DNA of 64,000 nucleotides from Rhizobium sullae (GCF_025200715.1 NZ_CP104145.1:310001-374000); one strand, 5' to 3'; counted from the first letter of the stretch, positions 18,629 through 27,893 are shown. Numbers and translations are program-made. The notes: generated from the letters alone by a model not told the origin.

Positions 18629-19372
18629 ATGAAACTGCAACACTATCTAGGCGGTCTTGAGGGTCTTGGCCCCGTGAGTACCGAAACCCGCGTCTTCGTC
18701 GAGACCTGGGAAACCCGCATCTTCGGCATCCATACGGCGATGATGGCGCTTTCTTCGCAACTGCCACTTCCACGGACGTCGTCCACATTCACGACCGTTT
18801 GGACGTGGGCGGACCTTCGAAAGGGTGCGGAATCCCTGAACCCGTTCGACTACTTCAAATTCCGCTATTACGAAAAATGGCTTGGCGGCATTTCCGGCTA
18901 CTTCATATACAACGGATATATCACCGCGAAAGAACTCGATGCGTTGACGGAAGAATACTATAACGATCCGTCGAAATCGGTTCCGGCCGCCGGCGACGCG
19001 GCCATCGACGATCGAGTCGTGCAGTATCTCGTCGAAGGCGACAGCCCGAAGCGCGACACCAATGTGTCCTTTGATTTCGCAGTCGGCGACTTCGTTTCGA
19101 TCAAGAACGTCCCCTCCATCGAGCACACCAGACTTCCGGGCTTTCTCCGCAACAAGAACGGCACCGTCGAGACAGTCTACGACGGAGCCTACGTGTACCT
19201 CTGCGATACCGGGACTGATGGAATCGGCGCTGCTATGCCTGTCTACTGCATTCGCTTCGAACCGGAAGACCTCTGGCCCGGCAACGCCGAGAAGAACTTC
19301 AGTCTCTACGCCGATCTTTACGCGCATTACCTCGAAGCGCCCGCGGCAGCATCTGCCAAACAGGCGGCCTGA
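18629..19372 (+). CDS. nthB: Nitrile hydratase beta subunit
   Basis: This 247-residue protein is the beta subunit of nitrile hydratase, which hydrates nitriles to amides. Family features are the N-terminal MKLQHYLGGLEGLGPV, a central YYEKWLGG segment, and the SH3-like C-terminal barrel with FAVGDFVSIKN, HTRLPGFLRNKNGTV, and FEPEDLWP. The arginine in HTRLPGF corresponds to one that contacts the active-site sulfinate/sulfenate groups in known structures. Beta precedes alpha, the order usual for cobalt-type enzymes. The spacing to alpha is 27 bases. Confidence 0.93.
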   Translation: MKLQHYLGGLEGLGPVSTETRVFVETWETRIFGIHTAMMALSSQLPLPRTSSTFTTVWTWADLRKGAESLNPFDYFKFRYYEKWLGGISGYFIYNGYITAKELDALTEEYYNDPSKSVPAAGDAAIDDRVVQYLVEGDSPKRDTNVSFDFAVGDFVSIKNVPSIEHTRLPGFLRNKNGTVETVYDGAYVYLCDTGTDGIGAAMPVYCIRFEPEDLWPGNAEKNFSLYADLYAHYLEAPAAASAKQAA

Positions 19373-19399
19373 CCCGCCATCCGATAGGAGCACACTCAC

Positions 19400-20017
19400 A
19401 TGATCGACCGCTTTCAATATCGCGAGGATCGCGAAGCCTACAGTGCCGCGCGGGTCAAGGCTCTCGAAGCCCTGCTGATCAAAAAGGGCATTATCACGGA
19501 CAAGACCGTCGACACGGTCCTCGACTTCTTCGAAACAAAGATGGGACCCTTTAACGGTGCAAAGATCGTCGCCCGAGCCTGGGTTGACCCGTCCTTCAAA
19601 GACCGACTCGTGGCAGACACGCCGGCGGCGATCGCCGAACTCAACCTGCCCGAGGGCATGGCAGGCGCCGAGGGCGAGCATATGCGCGCAGTCGCGAACT
19701 CGCCGAATGTGCACAACCTTATCATATGCACGCTTTGCTCCTGCTATCCCTGGCCAGTCCTGGGGCTGCCTCCCTACTGGTACAAGGATCCGACCTTCCG
19801 CAGCCGCGCCGCCCGCGAACCGCGCGCCGTTCTGAACGAGTTCGGACTTCCAGTCCCCGAGGCCATCGAAATCAAGGTCTGGGATTCCAGTGCGCAGATC
19901 CGCTGGTTCGTCGTTCCTGAACGTCCTGTTGGCACGGAAGGAATGACCGAGGCCGAACTCGAGGCGCTCGTCACTCCCGAAGCAATGATGGGCGTCGCCA
20001 TCGCCAAGGCCGCTTGA
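19400..20017 (+). CDS. nthA: Nitrile hydratase alpha subunit, cobalt type
   Basis: This 205-residue catalytic subunit carries the metal site C110-T-L-C-S-C115. Threonine at the second place marks cobalt-type enzymes, where iron-type ones have serine. Cys113 and Cys115-equivalent positions become sulfinic and sulfenic acids in known structures. The flanking YPWPVLGLPPYWYK region is canonical. It follows beta in the operon, with AGGAGC upstream of the ATG. The product amide could be handled by an amidase; one is encoded at 2095-3528, but it is 16 kb away and not evidently linked. Confidence 0.95.
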   Translation: MIDRFQYREDREAYSAARVKALEALLIKKGIITDKTVDTVLDFFETKMGPFNGAKIVARAWVDPSFKDRLVADTPAAIAELNLPEGMAGAEGEHMRAVANSPNVHNLIICTLCSCYPWPVLGLPPYWYKDPTFRSRAAREPRAVLNEFGLPVPEAIEIKVWDSSAQIRWFVVPERPVGTEGMTEAELEALVTPEAMMGVAIAKAA

Positions 20018-20025
20018 GGTCGTCG

Positions 20026-20355
20026 ATGATGCTGACCCAGTTCGAACACTTCGCAATCACCGAGATGATGGGGAAGACCGACAATCCTCCTCGCGCCAAC
20101 GGCTCTCTCTGCTTCGGTTCGGAGTGGGAGCGGTCCTCGTTCGGAATGGCCCTGGCGCTCGCCAAGAACGGCTTTTTTGAATGGGATGATTTCCGCGACG
20201 AACTCATCTGGACGATCAAGGACTGGGAGGATGCGCATCCTGTCGATCGTTCGACCTGGAACTACTACGACCAGTTCCTAGCGGCGCTCGAGAAGGCGGT
20301 CGTCAAGGCTGGCATCATCGATCTGGAAGAGATCCGGGCCGCGCTCGCGGCCTGA
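20026..20355 (+). CDS. Nitrile hydratase accessory protein (P14K/epsilon-like)
   Basis: This 109-residue protein resembles the N-terminal half of nitrile hydratase beta subunits (WERSSFGMALALAKNGFFEWDDFRDELIW). Such proteins chaperone cobalt insertion into alpha by subunit swapping. Starts at 20014 (TTG overlapping the alpha stop), 20026 or 20029 are possible; GAGGT at 20016-20020 favours the ATGs. Finding both this chaperone and a CobW-type GTPase beside one enzyme is unusual. Confidence 0.85.
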   Translation: MMLTQFEHFAITEMMGKTDNPPRANGSLCFGSEWERSSFGMALALAKNGFFEWDDFRDELIWTIKDWEDAHPVDRSTWNYYDQFLAALEKAVVKAGIIDLEEIRAALAA

Positions 20356-20414
20356 TCAAATCAGCAACAGAAACTTCGCAAAGGGCACGCCGCCCGTCTC
20401 GAAAGGTACAAAAG

Positions 20415-20603
20415 ATGTCAGTATCCGCATCATCAACCATCTCGACGCCCATCGTGGCGAACTCCGCAACCAGAATTCTTCAGGCGGCGATGGCCGTGTG
20501 CTTTGGCATGATCATCGTCGGCTTCGTAGGGTTTTCCCATATCGAGATCGTTCACAACGCAGCGCATGACACCCGCCATGCCAATGCGTTTCCTTGCCAC
20601 TGA
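20415..20603 (+). CDS. cbtB: CbtB-type cobalt transporter subunit
   Basis: This 62-residue protein has one membrane helix and ends in a His-rich tail (EIVHNAAHDTRHANAFPCH), the hallmark of CbtB. CbtB with CbtA is thought to form a cobalt uptake system, usually under cobalamin riboswitch control. Here the gap upstream is only about 60 bases, too short for such a riboswitch, so it appears to be co-transcribed with nitrile hydratase. GAAAGG lies upstream of the ATG. Confidence 0.88.
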   Translation: MSVSASSTISTPIVANSATRILQAAMAVCFGMIIVGFVGFSHIEIVHNAAHDTRHANAFPCH

Positions 20604-20615
20604 GGGGTCAGCGCA

Positions 20616-21341
20616 ATGTCTTTGTTTCGCTCTATCGTTTTCACCGCCGCCCTTACCGGCGTCATCGTCGGCGTGTCCGTAAGCGCGGTTCAGTTTGCCG
20701 GTACAAGCCAGTTGATCGCCAAGGCGGAGGTCTACGAAAAGGCGGGCGAAGCCGAGTCCGGGGCGATCACTGTCACTCCCATGGCGGATGCCCACGTCCA
20801 CGAAGCTGGTCACGATCACGAAGAAGGCGGCTGGGAACCCGCAGATGGGTTTGAACGAATAGCATTCACGGTGGCGGCCGACGTGTTGACCGCGATTGGA
20901 TATGCGCTGGTGCTGTGCGGCCTTATCGCGATGCGCGGAAAACCCGTGACGTGGCGCGAAGGCCTGCTTTGGGGATTGGCAGGATTCGCATGTGTCATGA
21001 TCGCTCCCATGTTGGGCCTGCCGCCCGAGCTGCCAGGGACGCCCTCCGCTCCGCTTGGGGACCGGCAGTTCTGGTGGATCGGAACCGCCCTGGCGACTGC
21101 CGCAGGCATCGGACTGATCGCGTTCCAGCGAAAGCCATGGGCAGCCGTGGTTGCGATCGCGGTGATCGCCGCGCCTCATCTGATCGGCGCGCCCGCGCCC
21201 CCGGAAGGACTGCATGCGCTGACGCCAGAAGCTCTCCGGCATCAATTCGGTGCCGCGGCGGTCATGACCAGCCTCGTGTTCTGGGCGATCCTGGGGTCGT
21301 TGAGCGGGACACTCTTCAACCGCTTCGAATGCGCGGCGTGA
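20616..21341 (+). CDS. cbtA: CbtA-type cobalt transporter subunit
   Basis: This 241-residue integral membrane protein has about five or six helices. It resembles CbtA, including the N-terminal LFRSIVFTAALTGVIVG, a His-rich loop HVHEAGHDHEEGG (about residues 53-65), and the ending LSGTLFNRF. It starts 12 bases after cbtB. With CbtB it should supply cobalt for the nitrile hydratase made by the same operon. Confidence 0.88.
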   Translation: MSLFRSIVFTAALTGVIVGVSVSAVQFAGTSQLIAKAEVYEKAGEAESGAITVTPMADAHVHEAGHDHEEGGWEPADGFERIAFTVAADVLTAIGYALVLCGLIAMRGKPVTWREGLLWGLAGFACVMIAPMLGLPPELPGTPSAPLGDRQFWWIGTALATAAGIGLIAFQRKPWAAVVAIAVIAAPHLIGAPAPPEGLHALTPEALRHQFGAAAVMTSLVFWAILGSLSGTLFNRFECAA

Positions 21342-21349
21342 GCAACGGC

Positions 21350-21640
21350 ATGATCTGGCGGGAGGACCTCGATGCGCTGCAATTCGCCGCCGAAAACGGT
21401 GGCAACTGCATCGTTCATCGCAGAGCATTCCGCGCAATGTTACGGAACCCCCCAATGCAACACGACTGTATCGAGTTCTACGAACAAAACGCCGCAGCGT
21501 TTGAGGCGGCAGCCAAGGCGAAGATCGATAATGGAGATGTGCATGAGGCATCCAACTTCCACCTCAACAGCAGGCAGATCCGAAACAGCCTGACAGTGCT
21601 GGGACTGGCAGCGATCTTGCATGACCAATTTGGCGAATGA
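21350..21640 (+). CDS. Small protein of unknown function in the nitrile hydratase locus
   Basis: This 96-residue soluble protein starts at the ATG 21350, 8 bases after cbtA, and its TGA overlaps an ATG of the next gene. It has two cysteines (CIVHRRAF and HDCIEFY) and a helical AAAFEAAAKAKI segment. It faintly resembles DUF1488 proteins of rhizobia, but I do not recognise it with confidence. Tight spacing on both sides indicates a real gene of the operon. Confidence 0.6.
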   Translation: MIWREDLDALQFAAENGGNCIVHRRAFRAMLRNPPMQHDCIEFYEQNAAAFEAAAKAKIDNGDVHEASNFHLNSRQIRNSLTVLGLAAILHDQFGE

Positions 21641-21660
21641 CAAACCAGGAGATTAAAGCC

Positions 21661-22737
21661 ATGCGGATCGTCATCCTCGCGCCACCCGGCGTGCAGTCAC
21701 TCGACATCGTTGGTCCTGCCGAGGTCTTCTGGGAGGCGGCAAGACGATTGGGAGACATGGACGCTTACGATATCCAAATAATGTCGACTGGCGCCCCTTC
21801 CGTGGCGGGAACGGGCCAGTTGCGGTTCATGGCCGATCGGACAATCTTTGACGAGGACGAGGATATCGACACGCTGCTCGTAGCAGGTGACCCGGCCTTC
21901 TTCGAAATCGACCCCGCTGTCATCGCCTGGCTCCAGCGTCGCGTACCGACGGCCCGACGGTTCGGATCGATCTGCACCGGAGTGTTCCTGCTCGCAGCCG
22001 CAGGTCTTCTCGATGGAAAAAGGATCACCACGCATTGGGAATGCGCCGCGAAATTCAGCGCTGAATATCCCGATATCGATCTGGATGCCGACGCCATCTA
22101 CGTGCGCGACGGATCTCTGATAACGGCTGCCGGTGTCACGGCAGGTATCGATCTCGCATTGTCGCTTGTCGAGGAAGACCACGGCAAGGACACCGCGATG
22201 ATCGTCGCTCGCTATATGGTCATGTTCATGAAAAGACCTGGTGGGCAGTCGCAGTTCAGTGCGTATCTCGTCGGCCAGATGTCGGAAACGACGCTGATCC
22301 AGAAGGCGCAGGAATACGTCTTGTCGAATTTGAACGGCCACCTCGACGTGGAGAGTCTTGCCCACGAGGTCGGGATGAGCACACGGAACTTCGCTCGGGT
22401 CTTCCGTAAGGAACTTGGCTATACACCGGCGGAATTCGTTGCAGCCGCCCGCACGGACGCCGCGAGACGACTGCTGCAGGACACCACGCAGCCGCTTCTG
22501 AGGATCGCGACCACTTGCGGCTTCGCAGACGTGAATGCCATGCGCAGGGTCTTCACCAAGACCATCGGCGTAAGTCCGAACGACTATAGGAGCCGTTTCC
22601 AGACGTCGTCGAAGCCATCGCTGGCCGCGCCGATCAGCGACGCTCAAGGGCGCTCGGGGAGCGCTCTCGCGATGGAGATCGCGTTAGCTACCTCCCACCC
22701 GGGCGCGCTCGCTGCGCAAGGAGCGCGAGCGGTCTGA
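21661..22737 (+). CDS. GlxA/FtrA-type AraC regulator (DJ-1/PfpI domain plus HTH)
   Basis: This 358-residue regulator has an N-terminal DJ-1/PfpI-like domain (ILAPPGVQSLDIVGPAEVF, with the FGSICTGVFLLAAAGLL elbow) and a C-terminal AraC helix-turn-helix pair (GMSTRNFARVFRKELGYTPAEFV, residues about 240-320). I chose the ATG at 21661 because AGGAG lies 10 bases upstream; an ATG at 21637 also overlaps the preceding stop. As the last gene of the nitrile hydratase locus, it is the probable regulator of that locus (inference). Confidence 0.88.
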   Translation: MRIVILAPPGVQSLDIVGPAEVFWEAARRLGDMDAYDIQIMSTGAPSVAGTGQLRFMADRTIFDEDEDIDTLLVAGDPAFFEIDPAVIAWLQRRVPTARRFGSICTGVFLLAAAGLLDGKRITTHWECAAKFSAEYPDIDLDADAIYVRDGSLITAAGVTAGIDLALSLVEEDHGKDTAMIVARYMVMFMKRPGGQSQFSAYLVGQMSETTLIQKAQEYVLSNLNGHLDVESLAHEVGMSTRNFARVFRKELGYTPAEFVAAARTDAARRLLQDTTQPLLRIATTCGFADVNAMRRVFTKTIGVSPNDYRSRFQTSSKPSLAAPISDAQGRSGSALAMEIALATSHPGALAAQGARAV

Positions 22738-22844
22738 GTTCGACTCGTGGCATCGAGTAACAGCAGGATCTTCCGCGGAGTTCCCCAGCGTCGCCATGGT
22801 CGTCCCATCACACTGTCTCGCAGCAACTGCCCCAGGCGATGCTG

Positions 22845-23134
22845 CCGCGAGTGTCAATTGCGATCTTGGTCAAAACCGCTTCGGTTGGAATGCCGCCTTA
22901 GATCCTTAGATGATGTGTGCCGGAGCCGCCCTGGATGACGCCGTCTCCGTTTTTGAAGGCATACTTCAGTCAGCGCATGACGATGCCACGGAACTTCGCC
23001 GCATGACATCCAGACGTTCAGAGACATTTTCTTCAATCAGGATCTTCTGCCTGCCCGCATGCTCCGGCAGATCCTCCGGCTCGATAACGGCCTCGAAGCG
23101 CTCAAGATGGGGTGCGAAGCGCTTGCGTGGCCGT
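22845..23134 (-). mobile_element. IS66-family transposase (TnpC) fragment
   Basis: Read on the minus strand across several frames, the piece shows KRFAPHLERFEAVIEPEDLP, ILIEENVSERLDV, KYAFKNGDGVIQ and GIPTEAVLTKIA, in the order found in IS66 TnpC. Both ends of the gene are missing and frameshifts separate the blocks, so it is an inactive scar. No terminal repeats were found. Confidence 0.75.
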
Positions 23135-23396
23135 GTTTGCTACACTGATCACACGATGCCATGACGGTCTCATAGCAATGCAAAGGACATCATAAGTTTG
23201 GTCCCGGCGTCATCAGCATGAGGGCGTATGGCAAGACCAGTGAGCTGAATAGCGCTACCATGACCCTCGTTGCACCCAAAGAACCGTCAGATCAAGATTA
23301 CGATTTTCCTGTGCGAGGCATCATGCGATCGGGTGATCAGCGAGTCGTGCGAAGTTCTCGCCTCGAGTGCAGGATAGGGCCGATCGTAGTCGGCTA
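23135..23396. other. Intergenic region between IS66 scar and patatin gene
   Basis: This 262-base gap holds no recognised gene. Short open frames here continue as shadows into the patatin gene. Confidence 0.4.
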
Positions 23397-24533
23397 TCAC
23401 CGAAATACCGGTCTATTCCTCCACAGAGTTCCGGCGGAGAGCTCGGCATATCCGAGATTAAAAACGGCGCGCATGTAGTTGGTGTTGAATGGATCGCGCA
23501 TGGAATAGGGCACTTGAACGTCGATCGAGGCGAGATGGAAACGTGCGTTTGTTAGTTTGGAGTAGTTGTAGAGGGCCGTCAGCGCGCTCTGTGTCTGCGA
23601 TTTGACGAAGATCGAGTATGCCCTTGTGATCACAGACAGCGTTTTGTCCGGCGTGATAACATATTCCGGCATGAGTGCGTTGTTGGTAATCACATAAAAA
23701 TCGACGCTTTGCCTTTTGGCTGCCAGACGGGTGCTACTTGTCAGCAGAAATTGTGGAATCGTGAGGACCGGAGACGCGGACCCTCCATCTGAGTGCATTT
23801 CCTTGAAATGGCGCCCTTGCGACTCGACCTCAATCATGACCGCCGGATAGACTCCTGGTATGCTTGAAGAGGCCACCATGACGTCCTGAAACAGTCTCAA
23901 CGCGTCAGGCCGGCCGCTGTTTGCGATGACGCCCATGTTCCACACGACGGCACGCTGGGTGTCCAGATTGGTAGTTAGGATAAGGAGACGGCGGCCTTTG
24001 CGATGTTCGGCTGCAACCTGTTGCAATATCGCGGGAGTAATCGAGCGTTCGATCATCCGTCTCAATGGATCGGCTCTCAGCAAGCTTTGCCCAAACAATC
24101 CGCCGGCTCGTTTGCTTCGGACAAGGTCTTCGGCGATGCCGCTTGTGTAAAGATGTATCAGGGTGTCGTCATAAGCTGATCCTAGAAATGCAAAAGGTGC
24201 AATCAGGGCACCGGTACTGACGCCGGTGACGACATCGAATTGCGGGCGAGACTTCTTGGCGCTCCACGCTGAGAGAACGCCGACGCTGAAGGCGCCACCC
24301 GCGCCGCCGCCCGAGATCATCAGAGCGTCGAGTCTATTCCGCTTGGTCGCCGGCGCCCAGTCGAGAGTATTTCGTGGAGCTTCGTCGGGGCGGACGTCGA
24401 GATAGGAGCGAATCTCGCCATACCCAGCGACCGAAGCATTTTCCGCCTCCTTTGCGCTAACGGCTCTATCCAGCGTCTGCGTGCATGCGGACAAGATGAA
24501 GGCGATCGGAATAAGCGCGATAAGTGCTCGCAT
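23397..24533 (-). CDS. Patatin-like phospholipase, lipoprotein
   Basis: This 378-residue protein begins with a lipoprotein signal peptide whose lipobox is LSAC, so it is probably anchored to a membrane facing the periplasm. The patatin motifs are present: oxyanion-hole glycines in SGGGAGGAF, nucleophile in GVSTG, and the catalytic aspartate in SDGG. The expected activity is acyl-ester (phospholipid) hydrolysis through a Ser-Asp dyad. I chose the ATG at 24533 because AGAGGGG lies just upstream, inside the longer GTG-initiated alternative at 24554. Confidence 0.88.
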   Translation of the reverse strand: MRALIALIPIAFILSACTQTLDRAVSAKEAENASVAGYGEIRSYLDVRPDEAPRNTLDWAPATKRNRLDALMISGGGAGGAFSVGVLSAWSAKKSRPQFDVVTGVSTGALIAPFAFLGSAYDDTLIHLYTSGIAEDLVRSKRAGGLFGQSLLRADPLRRMIERSITPAILQQVAAEHRKGRRLLILTTNLDTQRAVVWNMGVIANSGRPDALRLFQDVMVASSSIPGVYPAVMIEVESQGRHFKEMHSDGGSASPVLTIPQFLLTSSTRLAAKRQSVDFYVITNNALMPEYVITPDKTLSVITRAYSIFVKSQTQSALTALYNYSKLTNARFHLASIDVQVPYSMRDPFNTNYMRAVFNLGYAELSAGTLWRNRPVFR

Positions 24534-24746
24534 GAGGCCCCTCTTCAAGGGCACGCCGTTCCATCACCGGGCCGCCTCCCAACAGGTGGCAGGACGCGCA
24601 GGCGGCCCAGGGCCGCCTGCGGGGGTCTACGTCCCGCGGCCCCGTTCCCGGGGGAGGGAACGCGACCGAAGAGGTTGCCACGGAAATCAACAAGCATCGC
24701 CTTCACCTGGGTCATCTTGCCAGTCGCTTGCGGAGAAAAGGGTTCG

Positions 24747-27700
24747 TCACTGAACACGCCCTCGCTTCGAAAGCTCGGGCTTCAATGCGATCGCTGCGTG
24801 ATCGTTGCATGCATGCGGTTCGTCGTTAGCGGTTTCCTGATCCGGCCCGCGCCCGCGCACGAGGCGCTTGAGCGCCTCCTGCAGGTCGTCGACGAAGGTG
24901 AAGATGACAGGGATGACGATGAGGCTGAGCAGCGTCGACATCATCACCCCCCCGATCACCACGATCGCCATCGGCCGGCGGAAACTCGAATCGCCACCCG
25001 TCAGGCTGAGAGCGACGGGAAGCATGCCGGCTGCCATGGCGATCGTGGTCATGACGATCGGCCGGGCGCGCTTGTGGCAGGCGTCCACGAGGGCATCGAA
25101 CCGCGACATGCCCTGGCGGCGCGACATGATCGCATATTCGATGAGAAGGATGGAATTCTTGGTGACCACTCCCATGAGCATGAGCAGCCCGATGACGGCC
25201 GCCATCGAGAAGCTGGTTCCGGTCACCACCAGCGGGACGAGCGCGCCGCCGAGCGAGAGCGGCAGGGCCATCAGAAGGGTGAGCGGCTGCAGGAAGTCGT
25301 GGAAGAGCAAGACGAGAACCGCATAGATGCAGAAGACGCCGATCGCCATTGCAAGGCCAAAGCTCTGGAACAACTCCGAACTGCGCTGAAGTTCGCCTTG
25401 TTCGACAAGGATGACCCCTGGCGGCAGGCGCTGGAGCGCCGGCAGGGCCTGCGCCTCACCGTTGACGTCGCCCAGGATGCGGCCGTTGAGTTCGACGGAA
25501 AGGGTGACATTGCGCATTCGGTCGATGCGGTCGATCTCCGACGGACTGCCGCCGATCCGGATATCGGCGATCGATCCGAGATCGACATTGCCGTTCGTTC
25601 CAGACACTCGCATGTTCTTGATGTCGTCGAGCTTCGTGCGTGTCTCGGGGCTGAAGCGAACGACGATCGGAACCTGACGCTGCGGCAGGTTGAGCTTTGG
25701 CAGATCGGCGGAATATTCCCCATTCGTCGCCACGCGCACCGCTTCGGCGATGGCGCTCGAGGTCACTCCGAGCGCTGCGGCGCGCGCGAAGTCGGGCGTG
25801 ATCTGGATCTCCGGCGCCTGCCTGGCTGCGGTCGATGTCACCGCGCCGATCCCCTGCAGTGTGCGGAGCTGCTCTTCGAGCGCAGTGCTTGCGCTGTCAA
25901 GCGCATTGGCATCATCACTGGCAAGGGTGATCTCCAGCTTCGTACCGTTGCCGCTGCCGACCGCGACCCGCACGCCGGGAAGGACCGCGAGAGCCTGCCG
26001 GATGTCGTTTTCGATCTCCGACTGCTTGCGATCGCGCTCGCCGATGGGTGACAGCACGGCAACAATAGTGGCGGATCCGACGCTGCTCGTGGTGCTGGAG
26101 TCGGGGCCGCCGCCCGAGGATGCTGAACCGACCGCGGAAAAGACATGCGTGACGTCCTGGAGCTTGCCGACGATATTGGCGGCCTTCGTGGTGGTGGCGT
26201 CCGTCTGCTCGATCGTGGCGCCTGGCTGCATGGTGAGCGTGATCTGAGCTCGCGCGTCGTCGGAAGCGGGCAGGAAGCCGGATTTCAGGAATGGGATGGT
26301 GGCAAGCGAAAGTCCGACGACGATGGCAGTCACGGCCACCGTCATCTTCCTGTGGCTCATGGCCGCCTTCACGATTGCGAGATATGTGCGCATGAGCAGG
26401 CCGTCTTTTTCCTCGGTGGGATGGGCCTTCATGAAATAGGCGGCCATCATCGGCGTCAGCAGGCGTGCGACGACGAGCGAGGCAAGGACCGCAACGGCGG
26501 CAGTAACCCCGAACTGGCGGAACAGAAGTCCCGGAATGCCACTCATGAAGGCCGTCGGCAGGAAGACGGCGACGAGCGTGAAAGTGGTTGCGATAACGGC
26601 GAGCCCGATCTCGTTGGCGGCTTCGAGAGCGGCGTCGACCGGTCGCTTGCCCATCTGCAAGTGACGGGCGATGTTCTCGACCTCGACGATGGCGTCGTCG
26701 ACAAGGATGCCGACCACCAGCGAAAGCGCCAGCAACGTGACGATATTCAGGCCGAAGCCGGCCAGATACATGACAAGGAAGGTCGGTATGACCGACAGCG
26801 GCAGCGCCACGGCGGACAGGATCGTCGCACGCCAGTCCCGAAGGAAGAGCCAGACGACGACGATCGCCAGGACGGCCCCTTCGTACAGCATGTGCATCGA
26901 ACCATTATAGTTATCGACGATCGGCCCGACCGTGCTGTACGCTTCCTCGATCTGCACATTGGAGTGCGTGGCTGCGAACCGTTTCATTGCCGTGTCGACA
27001 TCGGCCGCGACACCGCTGTCCGAAAACCCGTTCGAGCGTTTGATCTCGACCGCGACCACCGGTTTGCCGTCGAGATAGGCCATCGAAGAACGCTCCGCGA
27101 AGCTGTCCGTGACGGATGCGACGTCGTCGAGGCGAACCTGCTCCCCGTTGGCCAGGGGAATTCTAAGCGCCTTCAGAGCATCGACCGATGCTACGGCGCC
27201 GAGCGTGCGCAACGTCTGACGGGTGCCGCCAATCTCCCCAAGGCCACCTGAAGTATCAGCCTGAACCGACTTCAATTGCGCCGACACAGTGGTCGCCGTC
27301 ACGCCGAATGCGGCCATCGTCGTCGGATCGAGGTCGACGTGAACTTCGCGGTCGACACCGCCGATGCGATTGACCTGTCCGACGCCCGGTACCGACAGGA
27401 GCGCCTTGGTCAGATCGTTGTCGATGAACCAGGAAAGCTCGGTTTCATTGAGGACGGCAGATTGGATGGCATAGGTGACCAGCGCCGAATTCTGCACGGT
27501 GACTTTGGTGACGCTTGGCGTTTGCATCTGCGCCGGCAGATCGGCCTTTGCGCTGTCCACGGCGTTGCGGACCTCGTTCAGGGCGGTTTCGCTGTCTTTC
27601 TCCAGTTTGAAGGACACGCTGATCGACACCGTGCCGTCGGTGATCGTGGTGGTGACGTGGTCGAGATAACTCAACGAGGCAAGATTGTCCTCGATCGTGC

Positions 27701-27893
27701 GGGCGACCTCGGTTTCGAGCTGCGCCGGCGCAGCACCGTCGAGCGTCGCGGCAACTTTGATGGTCGGGAGGTCCATATCCGGGAAGTTCTGAACCGGCAG
27801 ATGCTGGAAGGCCAGCAAGCCGCCGCCGGCAAGCATCGCAAAAAGCAGTATTGCCGGTACGGGATTGCGGATCGAAAATTCGGAAAAATTCAT
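24747..27893 (-). CDS. RND efflux transporter, inner-membrane permease
   Basis: This 1048-residue pump is of the AcrB/MexB (HAE1) type: proton-driven export of hydrophobic compounds as a trimer. It has the N-terminal helix (SIRNPVPAILLF), periplasmic porter domains and a second set of helices. The helix-4 motif LVVGILVDDAIVEVENI carries the paired aspartates needed for proton relay. Length fits the family. The ATG at 27893 overlaps the fusion-protein stop by one base, so the two genes are coupled. The outer-membrane partner is at 31341-32795, beyond the divergent two-component genes. Confidence 0.93.
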   Translation of the reverse strand: MNFSEFSIRNPVPAILLFAMLAGGGLLAFQHLPVQNFPDMDLPTIKVAATLDGAAPAQLETEVARTIEDNLASLSYLDHVTTTITDGTVSISVSFKLEKDSETALNEVRNAVDSAKADLPAQMQTPSVTKVTVQNSALVTYAIQSAVLNETELSWFIDNDLTKALLSVPGVGQVNRIGGVDREVHVDLDPTTMAAFGVTATTVSAQLKSVQADTSGGLGEIGGTRQTLRTLGAVASVDALKALRIPLANGEQVRLDDVASVTDSFAERSSMAYLDGKPVVAVEIKRSNGFSDSGVAADVDTAMKRFAATHSNVQIEEAYSTVGPIVDNYNGSMHMLYEGAVLAIVVVWLFLRDWRATILSAVALPLSVIPTFLVMYLAGFGLNIVTLLALSLVVGILVDDAIVEVENIARHLQMGKRPVDAALEAANEIGLAVIATTFTLVAVFLPTAFMSGIPGLLFRQFGVTAAVAVLASLVVARLLTPMMAAYFMKAHPTEEKDGLLMRTYLAIVKAAMSHRKMTVAVTAIVVGLSLATIPFLKSGFLPASDDARAQITLTMQPGATIEQTDATTTKAANIVGKLQDVTHVFSAVGSASSGGGPDSSTTSSVGSATIVAVLSPIGERDRKQSEIENDIRQALAVLPGVRVAVGSGNGTKLEITLASDDANALDSASTALEEQLRTLQGIGAVTSTAARQAPEIQITPDFARAAALGVTSSAIAEAVRVATNGEYSADLPKLNLPQRQVPIVVRFSPETRTKLDDIKNMRVSGTNGNVDLGSIADIRIGGSPSEIDRIDRMRNVTLSVELNGRILGDVNGEAQALPALQRLPPGVILVEQGELQRSSELFQSFGLAMAIGVFCIYAVLVLLFHDFLQPLTLLMALPLSLGGALVPLVVTGTSFSMAAVIGLLMLMGVVTKNSILLIEYAIMSRRQGMSRFDALVDACHKRARPIVMTTIAMAAGMLPVALSLTGGDSSFRRPMAIVVIGGVMMSTLLSLIVIPVIFTFVDDLQEALKRLVRGRGPDQETANDEPHACNDHAAIALKPELSKRGRVQ

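Noticed and set aside
18080..20056. Long open frames (430 codons plus, 469 codons minus) across the nitrile hydratase genes
   Set aside because: The plus frame is the beta subunit with a meaningless upstream extension into the DUF1097-like gene; the minus frame is antisense to alpha and beta.
20356..20414. Possible cobalamin riboswitch ahead of cbtB
   Set aside because: The gap is only about 60 bases, far shorter than a B12 riboswitch, and no B12-box-like sequence was seen.
24675..27251. Long open frames (458 and 368 codons) on the plus strand opposite the RND permease gene
   Set aside because: They are His/Arg/Asp-rich shadows of an intact 1048-residue pump.
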